Shown here one piece after another: positions 10,311-22,742 of a DNA stretch of 64,000 nt. Under the pieces are notes generated by a model. It had not been told where the DNA came from, did not search any database, and saw only the letters and a program-made list of their open reading frames with translations. Position 1 is the stretch's first letter. Each line of letters starts with the position of its first letter. Position numbers and translations under genes: made by a program. The stretch is from Manihot esculenta (Eukaryota; Streptophyta; Magnoliopsida; Malpighiales; Euphorbiaceae), in the NCBI RefSeq assembly GCF_001659605.2, contig NC_035171.2, forward strand, positions 9,219,873 through 9,283,872, in the 5' to 3' direction.

Positions 10311-11800
10311 AAAAAAAAATCACTCAACTTTCCAAATATATTCTCCCAAAAAATTTTAAAAAAGAATCATATCATTTTTCTAAAAAATTAATCATAATTT
10401 TACATAATGTAATATTTTTTTAATTAGTTAAATATATAAATAAAAGATGTGTATAAGATTTTTAGATAAAACAACTAGGATTATAAAAAGAAGAGCATCT
10501 ACTTCGAAAATTCATAAATAAGAATAAAAACAAATCGGGTAGTTTCGGATACCCGATTCGACTAAATCCTAATAAGAAGGATTTAAATTGTTATAATTGG
10601 ATTTAAATTTAAAAAAAATAGATATCCACTATTTCAATCCGTTTATATAAATAATTAATTTAATATATAATTAATTTAATATAAAAAATATATTTTATAT
10701 TTTAAATGAAAATTATTAATAAAAAATATTAATGAAAAATATTTTTTATATAAATTATTAATTAAAATATATAAGAATAAACGGATTTGAATTTTATTCG
10801 AATAATAATAATTGGGTTTGGGATAGGTTTAGATAATTTAAAATAATTTTTAATCGAATTTGAAACGAATTTGAATATTGTTAATATAAATCGAATTTGA
10901 ATTTAAATAGTTTAATTTTCACGGCTTACATGTTTGATCATAAAAACTAAGTTGTAATTTTATTCTTTGATAGAGGTAGACTTGAAAAATAAGGTGAGGA
11001 AATTAGAAGAAAAAAGAAATTATATGGATTAGCCTTTTTTGGTAAAAAAAGGTTATTTGATTTGTGATTTTTTTTAAAGAAAAATACACATGCTTTCTCT
11101 TTGTTAGCAAAAACTAGGTTTTTACACTAAAACCTTTACATATCACTGCACAATATTATTTAATCCTTGAATTTTTCAGTAAAATTAAATAAGAAAATTT
11201 TATTCAAATAATAAAATAATTTAATCCTTAAATAAGAAAATTAAATTATTTAATCTTTAAATTTTATTAAATTAAATAAAGGAGAGAAAAGTTGAACAGA
11301 AAAAGGGTATTTGAGCTTAAATAAGAGCAACATGTTGCATTTAAATTCTTAATTCAATTTTCATTTTATTTTTTTTTATAAATATTGAAATTTATAACAT
11401 GGGATATTAATTTGTATAAAAAAATATAAAAGACTTCTTTATAAATAATTATAATATTTAAAGAATAATTTATAAAAATATATACATTAAATTGTAATTA
11501 AAAATATAAAGATTAAATTAAGGGATTACATTGCTAATAAAACAAAAATTTTGGAAGTAAATTTTAATTGATTCTTATTTAAAAATTATTTTAATAAAAT
11601 ATTTAAGCATTCATTTTTTTATTTTTTTAGAGTGTCAGTCAATGACCACAACCACTATTCCTCTTTTTATAAAATACACAAAAGTCCAAGCTGAATTTGA
11701 AAAATAAAAGATTGTTATGGATTTTGAGGAACATCTGCAGAATTCACCATCTACGGGGAGTGCTCACTAAAGCTCAAAAATGGCAAAAATAAAAGATGAA
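10311..11800. other. AT-rich intergenic DNA with decayed repeat
   Basis: No gene. The part 10530-10930 contains CGGGTAGTTTCGGATACCCG and TCGAATTTGAA phrases, a worn copy of the repeats near 5113 and 8030. The remainder is nearly pure A and T. From about 11790 the sequence becomes alignable to the 3' flank of NRAMP copy B (about 32040), marking the duplication edge. Confidence 0.5.
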
Positions 11801-11954
11801 ACAAAATGAATGAGAAAATAAAGCAAAGCTTCCATTTATAGATCTTGAAGGTCTTTCAACTTCTATTCATTAGAGAGAAACTGGGTTTCAGCTGCTGCTA
11901 GAAAAACTTACTTATTTTACTATTCTAAATGCTATTTCAGTCACCTACCACTTA

Positions 11955-14900
11955 TCAGTCCACTTCTTCTGTAGACCTTCTTTGAGGTAACTGCATCCGT
12001 ACTATGTCTTCTCTTGGGAGGTTATGCATTGGCGTATCGCCCAACTCGTTAGACATCTGTCGACTTTCCGGTGTCGTTAGTGCCAAAAGATGAGTAGCTT
12101 CCTTGTTTTTACGGAAGACCAAGTATGCAATTGAAGCCAAATACAATGCCATTGCTGAAAATCCAAATATTCCAAGAAAAACAACTTCTACCACTTTTAA
12201 ATGGCCATGAAGAAGAATCTTGATGAAGCCAATTGCAAGGTAGTATATATTTATTGCCATGATCAAGGAACCAATGATCCAAGTGATAGCTGAAATCTGT
12301 AGAAGAAGATAATATGACAAACCAGTGATAAAGAAACGTAAAAAAGCAGAAATAATAGTTGAAATTTAATGATTTATGTTGCAGTAACAATCTCCAGGCA
12401 TACTTTTAAAAAATAATAGCAGTTTATCCAATTTTGATCAATGAAGCTCTATAAAGAAACCTTTATATGCATTGGTTCCTGTTGAAAAATACTGGACTGA
12501 CAAGTCCAACATTTCAATAATGTTCTTTACAGGATTTTTCACAGGATCCATTCATTTTGCAAGAAAAGAATTCAAAGGTCTTCTTACATAAGCATACATG
12601 ATTTCAATTTCTTTTAAAATGAGGTTTTTTTTTTTTAAATTAAAAAGGAATTAAATTTTTTGCATTCCAAACAAGAAAATCAATAAAAAAGAAATTAATT
12701 GAATTGAATTCTTGTACTATTTTTATTCCAAATGGTGGGGAAAGTATTCAGGCAAGCAATTTTATAGATTAATTGTCAAACAAAATGTATAAATGAATAA
12801 CTGAAGAAGTATAGAGCAAACAACATTATACCACAGTTGAGTTGGCGTGCATCCCCATCTTGGTTTGGCAACTAGTGAACTTGAGGAGTGGAATGAGAGC
12901 AAAAGGAAGCTCAAATGATAGAATCATCTGCAAAAGAATAGAATTATTGCAACAACAAATTATTAAGAATACATGATGATCTCCACCAGATTTTTTTTTG
13001 GGGGGTTGGGGGCCAGGGGGAAGTAGGGTACGGCAGGGTCAATGAGGGAACAGGCAATATAACTTTTGGTTATTTTTCCCAAGATAGAACTTCCTCCGGA
13101 GAAAAAGCAAGTGCTATGATTCCTTTTAACAGGTTGCTCAGTGTTACTAAGCATTCCAGAAAGTGAAAGACAGAGATCTTCAATGACAGATTGCAGCAAG
13201 AAGTCTAGCTTTACGTGAAGCCTAATTCTCCTAAACAGAAATTGCATTCAACCATAAGAAAGAACTATGTATATGATAAATCGTAAGAACTGATGTTTTA
13301 TTGCTTTCTATATTTGATTAGTTGGTAGAGATAATAACAGAATGACCAGTAGCCATTAATAAGAACAGAGACAACATAAAAAAAAAATATCGTAATAAAA
13401 ATGTGCTTTAAGATTATCTGATACTTTCAAGTTACTGTAATGCAATCATTTTAAACTGGCAACACTAGGTTAAAATTCCACCTGATGATCAATCAAAATG
13501 AAATTATATAAAACTCCTAAGGGCTAAGGTAAGAGTTCAAATTTTATGATGCACCCATCTATGCATATATCATCATAGAATCTCATAATTTTGCAAAACA
13601 AGAGAAATTCCACAAAATCATTGATAATCACAGGTAGTGCATTTTTGCCAAGTCAAGACAATAAACAATGCTATCTGCAGCAGTTAGAATATATTGCTGC
13701 AAACACCTCAGAGATGTTCATTCCCTGTAAATATTACTTGTGTAGATAATATGATTGAAAGTTAAAGAACTGCACATTATTTTTAAGTGTAATAGCTTTA
13801 AGGTAAGCAATTCGTACAGATGCAATAATAATTAGCTTTCCAGCCCCAGAAGAGCCACCAATGAGTGCAACAATTAAGCTAGGGACAATTGCCAAGCATC
13901 GAGTTAGGAAATTCCTTATCCATGGTGTCAATCGTAGATTCAAGAAACCCTGAAATAAGAAATATAGTGAATATCATGTGAAAAAATATAACAGAGCAAC
14001 CTCTAGCAATCAACTTAACTGAACAATTGCCTTCTTTTGGAAAACAAAGTTATTTATACTGAATTGTTAATAAGATCATTTGACTTAAATAGAAGAAAAG
14101 GTGTTCTGACCATTGTTTCTTGCAACATAACAAGATGAACTAAGAAAGGTTAAAATTTTCAACAGAAAGTAAGAATGCAACCATAAGCCTTAGTACTAAA
14201 TGTAAAAGTAGCAGAAATAATGGCAAGCTGATTCACATACATTGACCTTAAGAAATAATAATTACACAAGTCATCACCAAGTACCTGCATGACATACTGC
14301 CCTGCGTAAGTTCCTGTTATGGTAGAACTCTGACCTGATGCCAACAAAGCAATTGCAAAAAGTTTTGAACTCCAACTACCCAAAACATGCTATCAGAAAA
14401 AGAATCACCATCATGAAGCTGAACAAGGTCAAATAGTAAATTTACAAGGAACTGAAAAACCAAACTGTAGTATCCAGTATAAGAAGAGCATTATCTAGTA
14501 CAAGAGCAAGTGTAGATAAGGAAATGTAATAAGATATTTGGAAAGGTTGCTGGGTCACATACTCTAAGCAGAAAAGAAGCCTGGTTCAAGTCCAAGTCCT
14601 TGCATTTTGACTGATCTTCTGGATTTAAATTTGAGGAATTGCAAACAGCACCACTTACAGAAATAACGGCTACATTAATGAAAAAGGCAATTGCGAGAGC
14701 GAAGGAACTTTCTATCAAGTAAAATCTACAAGCCTCCTGCAACAAAAATCGTTACCTCTGCCAATTTCTATGTGTAATAAATAGTCAATGTCATGTTTCA
14801 GGAAGGCATTTTGAGTGTTAAACTGTTAACATGTAGTGACTGATGTCGTTATAAATTTAACATTGTTTGATTTGCCTTCAAGATATGCTAGGACAGCAAC

Positions 14901-17900
14901 AGCAATTAAAAAACGCCTTTCCAGAAGGGTAGAGATACTTGGGGTGCACAATTATCAAAGTAATACAGATTCTATTTTTTTTTTCAATGGAAAATCCTTC
15001 CTAATGTCAAGCTATGAGCTACTTTTCTAGCATGGGTGTTTAAGTGTCTTGAAAATCTATGTGCATAGCATTATGTATTAATACTTTCAGGCAGATATAA
15101 AATTACTAACCAAAAGGTTGATGGAGAGACAGTTCAAAATGTTATTATGTTGTTAACATCCTTGCCTACAAAGATAAGAAACTCCAAAAAATCCATCCAC
15201 CAGCAGAAAATGTTAAAATATATTGCATGTAAATATAATTTTCCAAAGAGGTGCATGAAAATGGTCATCCTTAACCACTTTTAACATTAAAGCACATTTC
15301 TGACACTTTTACTATACCTCCTTACAAATATGTGCATAACTTTTTTAGGTACACCACACAGAAATCCTCACATAAACTGATAAACAAACTTGTTCACTGA
15401 AGCATGCCTGTTAATGATTAAGATTAAAATTAATTTAGTCAAGGTCTTTACCTTGATACCACCATTGGATTGTGGAATTTTCCTAGAAAGCACCAATGCT
15501 GAATGAAGGAAGAGATTGTGCCTGCATGAGGGCAACCAAATCCAGTAAAGATAATTTTCTTTTTTTTTTCTCAAATGGAGGGAAGTATTCATAGTCAGAG
15601 ATATAACTGAATAAGACACCTACGGCATAACCATGGCACCAAGAAGTGAAATTGCAAGGCCAGTAGCACCCTGTCCCTTGAGTTGTGGAACAAAAAGCCC
15701 GTAGAGAACTTCAGAAGCAGAGGGTTTTGCATAGCCAAGCTCCACAAGAAAGCATGCAGCAATTGTAGAAACAAGAAAAGCAATAAAGAATTCAAGCTTC
15801 CGGACCTGTAAGGAGAAATTACAAGTGGTTAAGCTGATTGACGCATCATAATTGGATGCTTGTCAAAGCCTCATGTATTCCGAGTAAAAATTATTTTAGA
15901 AAAAGGAAACAAATATATTTTTCTTAATCTTAATAGTTCAAGATAAATTGAATGGGAAGAAAACAATGTACCCCATATTGCTGTAGTGCTAGAAGAACCA
16001 ACGTACTAAGCCCAGTAAGAAGAACACCAATCCACACTGGAATTTTGAAGAGCATGTTCAATGCAAAGGCTGTACCAATTACTGAAAAAGAAAGGAATAT
16101 AATTCAGTGCAGAGTGAAGAAAAACATATAGGACAAAAATTAGCAGACAAGAGACATGTTATACAATAGAATGCATCGCTAGTTTGCCATATCTTCTTAA
16201 AATTGAGTATACATGTAAGGATGCCCAAAAGTACACGCATATATAAATATTATTTTGAAATATCAAAATTCAGTTGGTAAGCTATTAGCAATAATTTGAC
16301 TATACATGTATTTGATAAGATAATTAAGCAAATTACAAAAACACTTACCTTCAGGAATATCACACGCAACAATAGCAATTTCAGCAAGAATCCAGAGGAT
16401 GAAGTTTGGCACCCTAGGATATTCAGCCTTACAGTGTTCTGCTAAATGCTTTCCTTCAATTTCAAATTATTAAAAAAGAGGGAATTAGGCAATTAATACT
16501 GGTATCCTAGGAGAAAGTAAGTACTAGATTTGCAGATTTAGACGCTGCATACCAGTGACAACCCCCAAATTGGCTGCTAGAGATTGTATAAGAAGAGCAG
16601 CACATGAGGCCACTAATATGATCCAAAGTAACTGGAAAAAAATACATACATACATATATATATATGTAAGAAGCCTTCAGGAAAAGTAATTCTGCATGTT
16701 GAATTACAGTGTGATAATTAAAATAAGAAAAGAAGACTTAGCTTCTGCATGAAGGGAATTAATATTACATTTTTGGCCCCTAGGTTATTGTTATGAAATG
16801 CAAATGGATCTAGAAACTCCAGGTTGCCTATCTAGGTGCATCCTACAAGGCTATGATATACTAACACTAGGCCAAACAATATTATCTTCAGTCTGTTGCT
16901 TTTAGTTGGCTACTAAGAAGATTCTGCAAAAAAAAGAGTAACATGTTCATTGTTGGACACTAATAAAAAAAGGCCAAATTGAATTATATAGAATTCAAAA
17001 TATTTCTTTTTTGGAAACTATGATGACCATGACCAGATTCATGGATCCACTCCGGTATAGAAACCTGAGAAGAGGGAATGAACAAAATACTGCTGCATTG
17101 AAAAGAAAATGAATGTACCTCGTACTTGTATTCTGCTCCTGACTGCAGGTCAGTTTCAACTGCAGGTTTACAAAGAACATTTAGTGTATGTAATTATTAG
17201 TGGCTATGTTAAAAATACTTAAAATGTGGCAGCCAAAACAAACAAAGAAATTCTGGGCTTACAATTTCCAGGGTCGATATATGCAATAGAAACAAGGAAC
17301 CCCGGACCTATATATGCAAACAGGTTCTTCCAGCTTGTCTTCTGCATAAACAAAGTGAAAATGCCATTCCATCAACTATTTCCTCTTCAAAATCAAATTC
17401 TATGCAGAGATAATGCAACAAAGAACAGGCTCACCATCTATAAATGCAAGTTTTGCATAAAAATGCCATAAAACAATCACAAAATCAATAAAAGACTGGA
17501 AAGCTGCGAGCCAATGGAACCAAAGGTGCAAACGGTGTTTAAAAAAGAATGATAATATTCGGGCACAATGATGAGACTTTTCTAGCCGAAGGGTCAATAA
17601 ATCATACAACACGTTGATGTTATAAAGTGAAGACATTCAAAATATCGGTCAATGATTAATCGAACCAGCTCTCCCATATAAGATGAACCAAATTAAAGGA
17701 ACACCAATAAAATATTCCATAATTTGTAACTCCAGATCAGCAAACTAACCTTCTCTAGAGACATTTTTCTTTTCTTTTCTTTTTTCTCTTTTTCGTAGGG
17801 TGAGTGAAGGGAGGTAACTTTCACTTCCTACTTAAAAAACTAAAATAAAAAAAAATCATTATATTTATGTGAGAACTTTTATGTGATATAAGGCTCCATT

Positions 17901-19726
17901 TGCTTGTGGAAAATAACTTATATTTCGAAAATATTTTCTATGAAAAATGTTTTCCGTGGAAAATATTTTCCAATAAAATAACTTATTTTCTATTATTTAA
18001 TTTTAATATAAAAAGTCAAATATATTAACAGATTTATATATAGAGGTCTTAATAAGATTCTCAAAATGTGAAAAATGATTTCCTCTAGAGACATTAAAGG
18101 AACACCAATATTTTTCATCGACTAAATTTTTTGAGTGTCTAGAGCCCCAAATGTCAGAAAATATGGAAAATATTTTTCGTAAAACAAATGGAGCCTAAAT
18201 GAGAAAATTAAAAATTACTCCTGCCTGAAATGCTTATATGCCTGTTTTGTATCTTATCTGCATACATCCTTTACCCACTTATCATACTTTTCACTGAACA
18301 CTTGTAGTTTTCCATAAAGGTAATTAGTAACAGCATAGTATATTAAAAGAAAAGAAAAAAGATATCCTTTGTTGACAAGTTATTTATACTGATATTGGAA
18401 GAGAAAAGATACTGAAGAACATTACTTATTTTTTGACCTTCATTAGCTTTTTTTTTTTCTAATGAAATTCTCCAATCTATCAGTCCAATGGTTTTTCAAA
18501 AGCTTTAGTCATGTCATACAAATACCTCTATTGCTAACCCATTCTAGTTTTTGCGAAGCGGACACATACTCATGGATAAAAATGACATCATGCCTCAGCT
18601 TAAGTCTTCTTTATCTCAAATGTATGCATTACTTATTAATGAATATATGATGTCAGTCAGTCTGCAAGCATTTTCTGAGACTAATTTCAGTAATACTTGT
18701 ACAAGGTAATCTATAATATCTGAGAGACAACATTGAAGTTTTTGGGTGTATTACAGAGGCAAGCCTGTAGTTTTAAAAGGACTTATAGGTGGATACAATC
18801 TTGTCAAACAGTCCTCATGATAGAACACAACTACAATTATGAATATAAAATACAATCCTTCGTTTGATTTGAATTTCCCAAAATTATGTAGCAAGAGATA
18901 TTTTGCCTCTTCAGTCTATCACAGTCTTACTGATATCAGTCTGCTAAAAAATAAGACATAAGAAAAAAAATTATTACAAATTTTAATTTTTTTTAATTTA
19001 TATATATATATACTTTTATATGCATATATAAAAGATGAAGAGCATGAATGCCACTTGAATTGAACCCTTTTGGATAAAATACATATTTTATCAAAATTCT
19101 TAGAAGTAAGAATTAGGCCTTAAAATAAGAAAACCCATCTCCGAAATTTTGCAATTAGATTACCATAGTTGAATTTATCAACCGTTATGTCTAATTCGTC
19201 TCTCACTTGATCAAATCAAATATGAAGAGGGACATAATTGGAGTTCCACTTAAATTACAGGACAAAAACGGAAGACGCCAAAGACGACTTTTATGTCACT
19301 GTATTGAAATGAAGTAATCAACAGAAATATTTGAACCAGACAGGTAACTTGCCTTATTTAATTGGCAAAAGAAGCCAAAACTTTTTTCGATTCTTACTGA
19401 TAGCAGAAGAATCCAAAACTGCCTGTTAAACTTGATTAATTACAGAACCCAAATAAACACATTTGGACTCTTTCTCTATGCGTAGTCATGAACACAATAC
19501 AGACTGAGGCCTTAATACAAACAAATGGAGGTCATCCAAACAAAAAATAACTATTCTTGGAAAATTTAAAACAGAAAATTAAAAAAATAGAAATTTAAGT
19601 TTAAGAAATTACGTCCGGAACGACAATTCTATCAGTATCTGAATTGTCAATGAGGGGTGCACGGGAAAAGCTCCGATTACCAGAGCTGACAATGAACTGT
19701 GGCTGCACAGACGTGGAACCCGTCAT
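11955..19726 (-). CDS. NRAMP: NRAMP divalent metal transporter, copy A
   Basis: Thirteen exons: 19726-19613, 17341-17263, 17159-17119, 16631-16553, 16453-16349, 16081-15972, 15805-15624, 15521-15452, 14736-14563, 14389-14285, 13949-13818, 12927-12832 and 12296-11955. All introns are GT/AG and the 1629-nt joined frame encodes 542 residues. NRAMP hallmarks are present: DPGN at 61-64 (TM1 metal site), MPHN at 236-239 (TM6), and the transport signature [13 protein letters not shown] starting at about 337. About twelve hydrophobic segments are expected; the C-terminal exon alone holds two or three, then a polar tail ([17 protein letters not shown]). In the family these proteins are proton-coupled importers of Mn2+, Fe2+ and other divalent metals. 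The sequence resembles the plant NRAMP1/6 group by memory. Copy B is a close paralogue. Confidence 0.93.
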
Positions 19727-20100
19727 AGCTTTCTCTTTCCCTGTTATTCAAAAGGGGAAAAGAAAATATCAAAGAAAGCTATGAGATGAGAAACGATTAC
19801 CATTAAATCCAAACACAAAAAACAAATTCATGAGCAGAGTTCCCAATTTGCAGATTAAAAAAAGCAAAAGAGATGAAACCCAGAAAATGAAAATGACCAG
19901 AAAGAGAAATAGAAACGATTTGCATGGCTGTGAAAAGGAGCAAAAAGGCAGAGATGAACCTCAGTTGCAAGAAACGGAAATAAAGGAGCAGACTTTTGTG
20001 AAGTACTCTGAAATGCTCTCTTTCCGAGTCTTTTAAGGTGGCTACCATCTGATATCTCTCTGGAAAATCTAACACGTATGCCTTTTCAGTTTGCTAGTAA
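19727..20100 (-). promoter_or_regulatory. NRAMP copy A 5' UTR and proximal promoter
   Basis: This sequence is alignable in part with the region just upstream of NRAMP copy B (46426-46720), including phrases such as CCAAACACAAAA and AGTAAACGAA. Homology fades into AT-rich DNA beyond about 20100. The transcription start cannot be placed. Confidence 0.4.
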
Positions 20101-21770
20101 ACGAAAGCTGAATTATGAATAACTAAATTATACTTTACTCCATCTGATTTAATATAATTAATGAATTAAAGCTTAAATTCTTCTGCTCCATTTATTTTTA
20201 AGGTTAAAATATATAAATTATACTTAAATCTTTAAATTTTAGTATAATTAATAAATTAATTTTTATATTTTTAAAATTATAAACTTAAATTTTTTTATAA
20301 TTAATCTGTTTTTTTTTATAATTTTTTTATAATAAATAAAAATTATGGAATGAAAAGAATAATTATTTTATATAAATATAAGATATATACTAAATTTTAA
20401 TAAAAATATGAGATTAATTTGTAGGATATATAAGTACTCATATGTAAATATATAAATTAAATTTAAAAATATAGAAATAAATTATAATTAAAAGGCTATT
20501 AAATAATTTTTTCAGAATTTTAAAAATTTTACTAAAGTCATTTAAGTCCTAATTAAATAAAATAATTTATTTGGCCCCTTAAACCTTTAAAAAATAGCCA
20601 CTAAAATTTTTTTAATAAATAAATTTAATTTTTAAATATTAATATTTAATTTATAAATATACTTATTTATATTTATATCGTTAACAAATAAAAATAATAA
20701 TCATGAAATATATAAAATATCATAGAAATTTATAAATATTTAAATTTAAAATGATTACAAAATATAAAAAAATAATTTCACTTAAAAAATTTCAAATTAC
20801 CCTTTATTTTTCATTTAATTAAACACCAATTTAAACATTAATATTTCATTTAAAAATTTATAAATATTATTAAAATATGTACGTATTATTATAATTATGG
20901 ATAATATTATATATACAAGATAAATAATACAAACCATAGAAATATATTGAAAAATTAATTTATAAAAAATTAATTAATATTTTCTTAATAAAGCTTAATT
21001 TAAAAATTATAAAAATATAAGAATTGCTAAAAGTCATTTAAAATTAATAAAAAATTATAAAATATTTTCTCAATTAATTTACAACATTATTTATATCTCA
21101 TATTTATATAAAAAAATTACATTTAAAAACTTTGAATATATTTATTATTTTTATTATTTTTATAATAGTTATATTTTTTTAAAGACGTATTAAAATTTTT
21201 AAAGAATTTTCTAGTTTGATTTTTAGTTAATAAAAAAATAAAATAAAAGATATAAATTGTTTATAACTTTGATTGATATAAAGGATTTTTCAATTTATTG
21301 TTAATTGAATTTTTTTTAAACTTTTAAATAATATTTTATTTATTTCATAAATTTTATAAAATTATTCTGCTCATTTATAACAATATAAATTAATATAAAT
21401 TATTTATAAATTAAATTATTAAATATAATATTAAAATTATTTATTTAAGATCTTAAATGACTATCATAATATTTAAATGATTTTTGATAAAATTTTCAAA
21501 GAATTTAAAAAGATATTTTGCCTAAATAAAATATTAAATTAAATTTAAAAATATTAAGGCTAAATTATATATTTGGATGGACTTTAACAATAAAATATAA
21601 ATATTATATTATTTGAATTTAAATATTATTTTAATATTTATTAATGATATTAGAGGAACAACCTATCCTATTTTTAAAATATCAAATTATTTACATAAAT
21701 TTCATATTATTTAGAGAGTACAGAAAGATATTATATAGTTTCATTAATTTTTTATTTCACAGATCTAACT
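20101..21770. other. AT-rich gene-free DNA
   Basis: Almost entirely A and T with long poly-A/T runs. No ORF with recognisable features. Confidence 0.55.
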
Positions 21771-21775
21771 GCCAT

Positions 21776-22235
21776 ACGGGTGAACATTTGATCCGTTCAA
21801 TTTAAAATTAAATCGAACCGAATAAATTGAAAATTAAAATTTTAGTATTTATGAAAACTGAACCTAATCGATTTTAGTCAGAAACCGAATCGAATCAAAC
21901 CGGTCTGATTCAATTTGATTCAATTCGGTTTGATCGGTTTTGATTTTTAATAAATTTTTTATTTTTTAAACTTTATTTTTAATATTTAAAATTTAATTAA
22001 AATATTTTAATTTTCATATGATTTAATTTATTCATATTATTAAAAATAACATATTATTATCACTAATCGGTTGGATTCAATTTTTTTGATTTTTTCTGAT
22101 CAAAACCGAATCAAACCAAAATAACCGAAATTTTTGAAATTAAAAACCAAACCGAATCGAATTCAATAAAAAATTGAACTGAATTTTTAAATTAATTCAA
22201 TTCGGTCAATTTTTTGATTTGAACCGAATAATGCT
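21776..22235. mobile_element. MITE-like element, diverged copy
   Basis: It begins CGGGTGAACATTTGATCCG and ends GAACCGAATAATGCTCATAAG, the worn equivalent of the inverted ends of the element at 22374-22742. The interior shares ATCGATTTTAGTCAGAAACCG and the CGGTTTGATCGGTTTTG tract with that element. Non-coding. Confidence 0.6.
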
Positions 22236-22264
22236 CATAAGTCTTCGCGTAAATTACAATTCAC

Positions 22265-22345
22265 AAGTCACATTACTTCCTATTCCAAAACAATATAAGA
22301 ACCAACACATTCCCTCACCAATATAATTATAATAGAACTTAAAAT
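22265..22345. repeat. About 80-bp flank, duplicated at 22743-22828
   Basis: CACATTACTTCCTATTCCAA and then CAACACATTCCCTC recur after the second MITE-like element as GATTACTTTCTATTCCAAAA and CAACACATTCCCTC. Element plus flank therefore form a tandemly duplicated unit of roughly 480-520 bp. Confidence 0.75.
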
Positions 22346-22373
22346 AATTTTGTTAAATTTATGACAAGTCACA

Positions 22374-22742
22374 TTAGGGATGAGCATAATCAAAATTTTA
22401 GTGTTTATAAAAATCAAACCGAACCGATTTTGATCAGAAATCGAAGCGAACCGAACCGATTTGATTCGGTTCGATTCGGTTTGATCGGTTTCGATTTTTA
22501 ATAATTTTTTTATTTTTTTTGCATTTTATTTTTAGTATTTTAAAATTTAATTAAAATATTTTAATCTTAATATGATTTAATTTCTCTATATTATTATCAC
22601 TAATCGATTCGGTTTGATTTTTTTAATTTTTTCTGATCAAAACCGAACCAAACCGAAAAATATAAAAAAACCAAACTAAAATTTTAAATCCATTTGGTTC
22701 GGTCAATTTTTTCGATTTGAACCGAATACTGCTCACCCCTAA
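22374..22742. mobile_element. MITE-like element with 13-bp inverted ends
   Basis: The left end TTAGGGATGAGCA and right end TGCTCACCCCTAA are inverted repeats matching at 12 of 13 bases. The roughly 370-bp interior is itself near-palindromic, with AACCGAACCG and CGGTTCGATTCGGTTTG tracts, and codes for nothing. If the outer TA is counted as target site, it would be a TA duplication; the superfamily is not certain. Confidence 0.7.

Noticed and set aside
12109..12390. 93-codon ORF overlapping the last NRAMP-A exon
   Set aside because: Shadow in another frame of the real exon 13 on the same strand; the equivalent shadow occurs in copy B.
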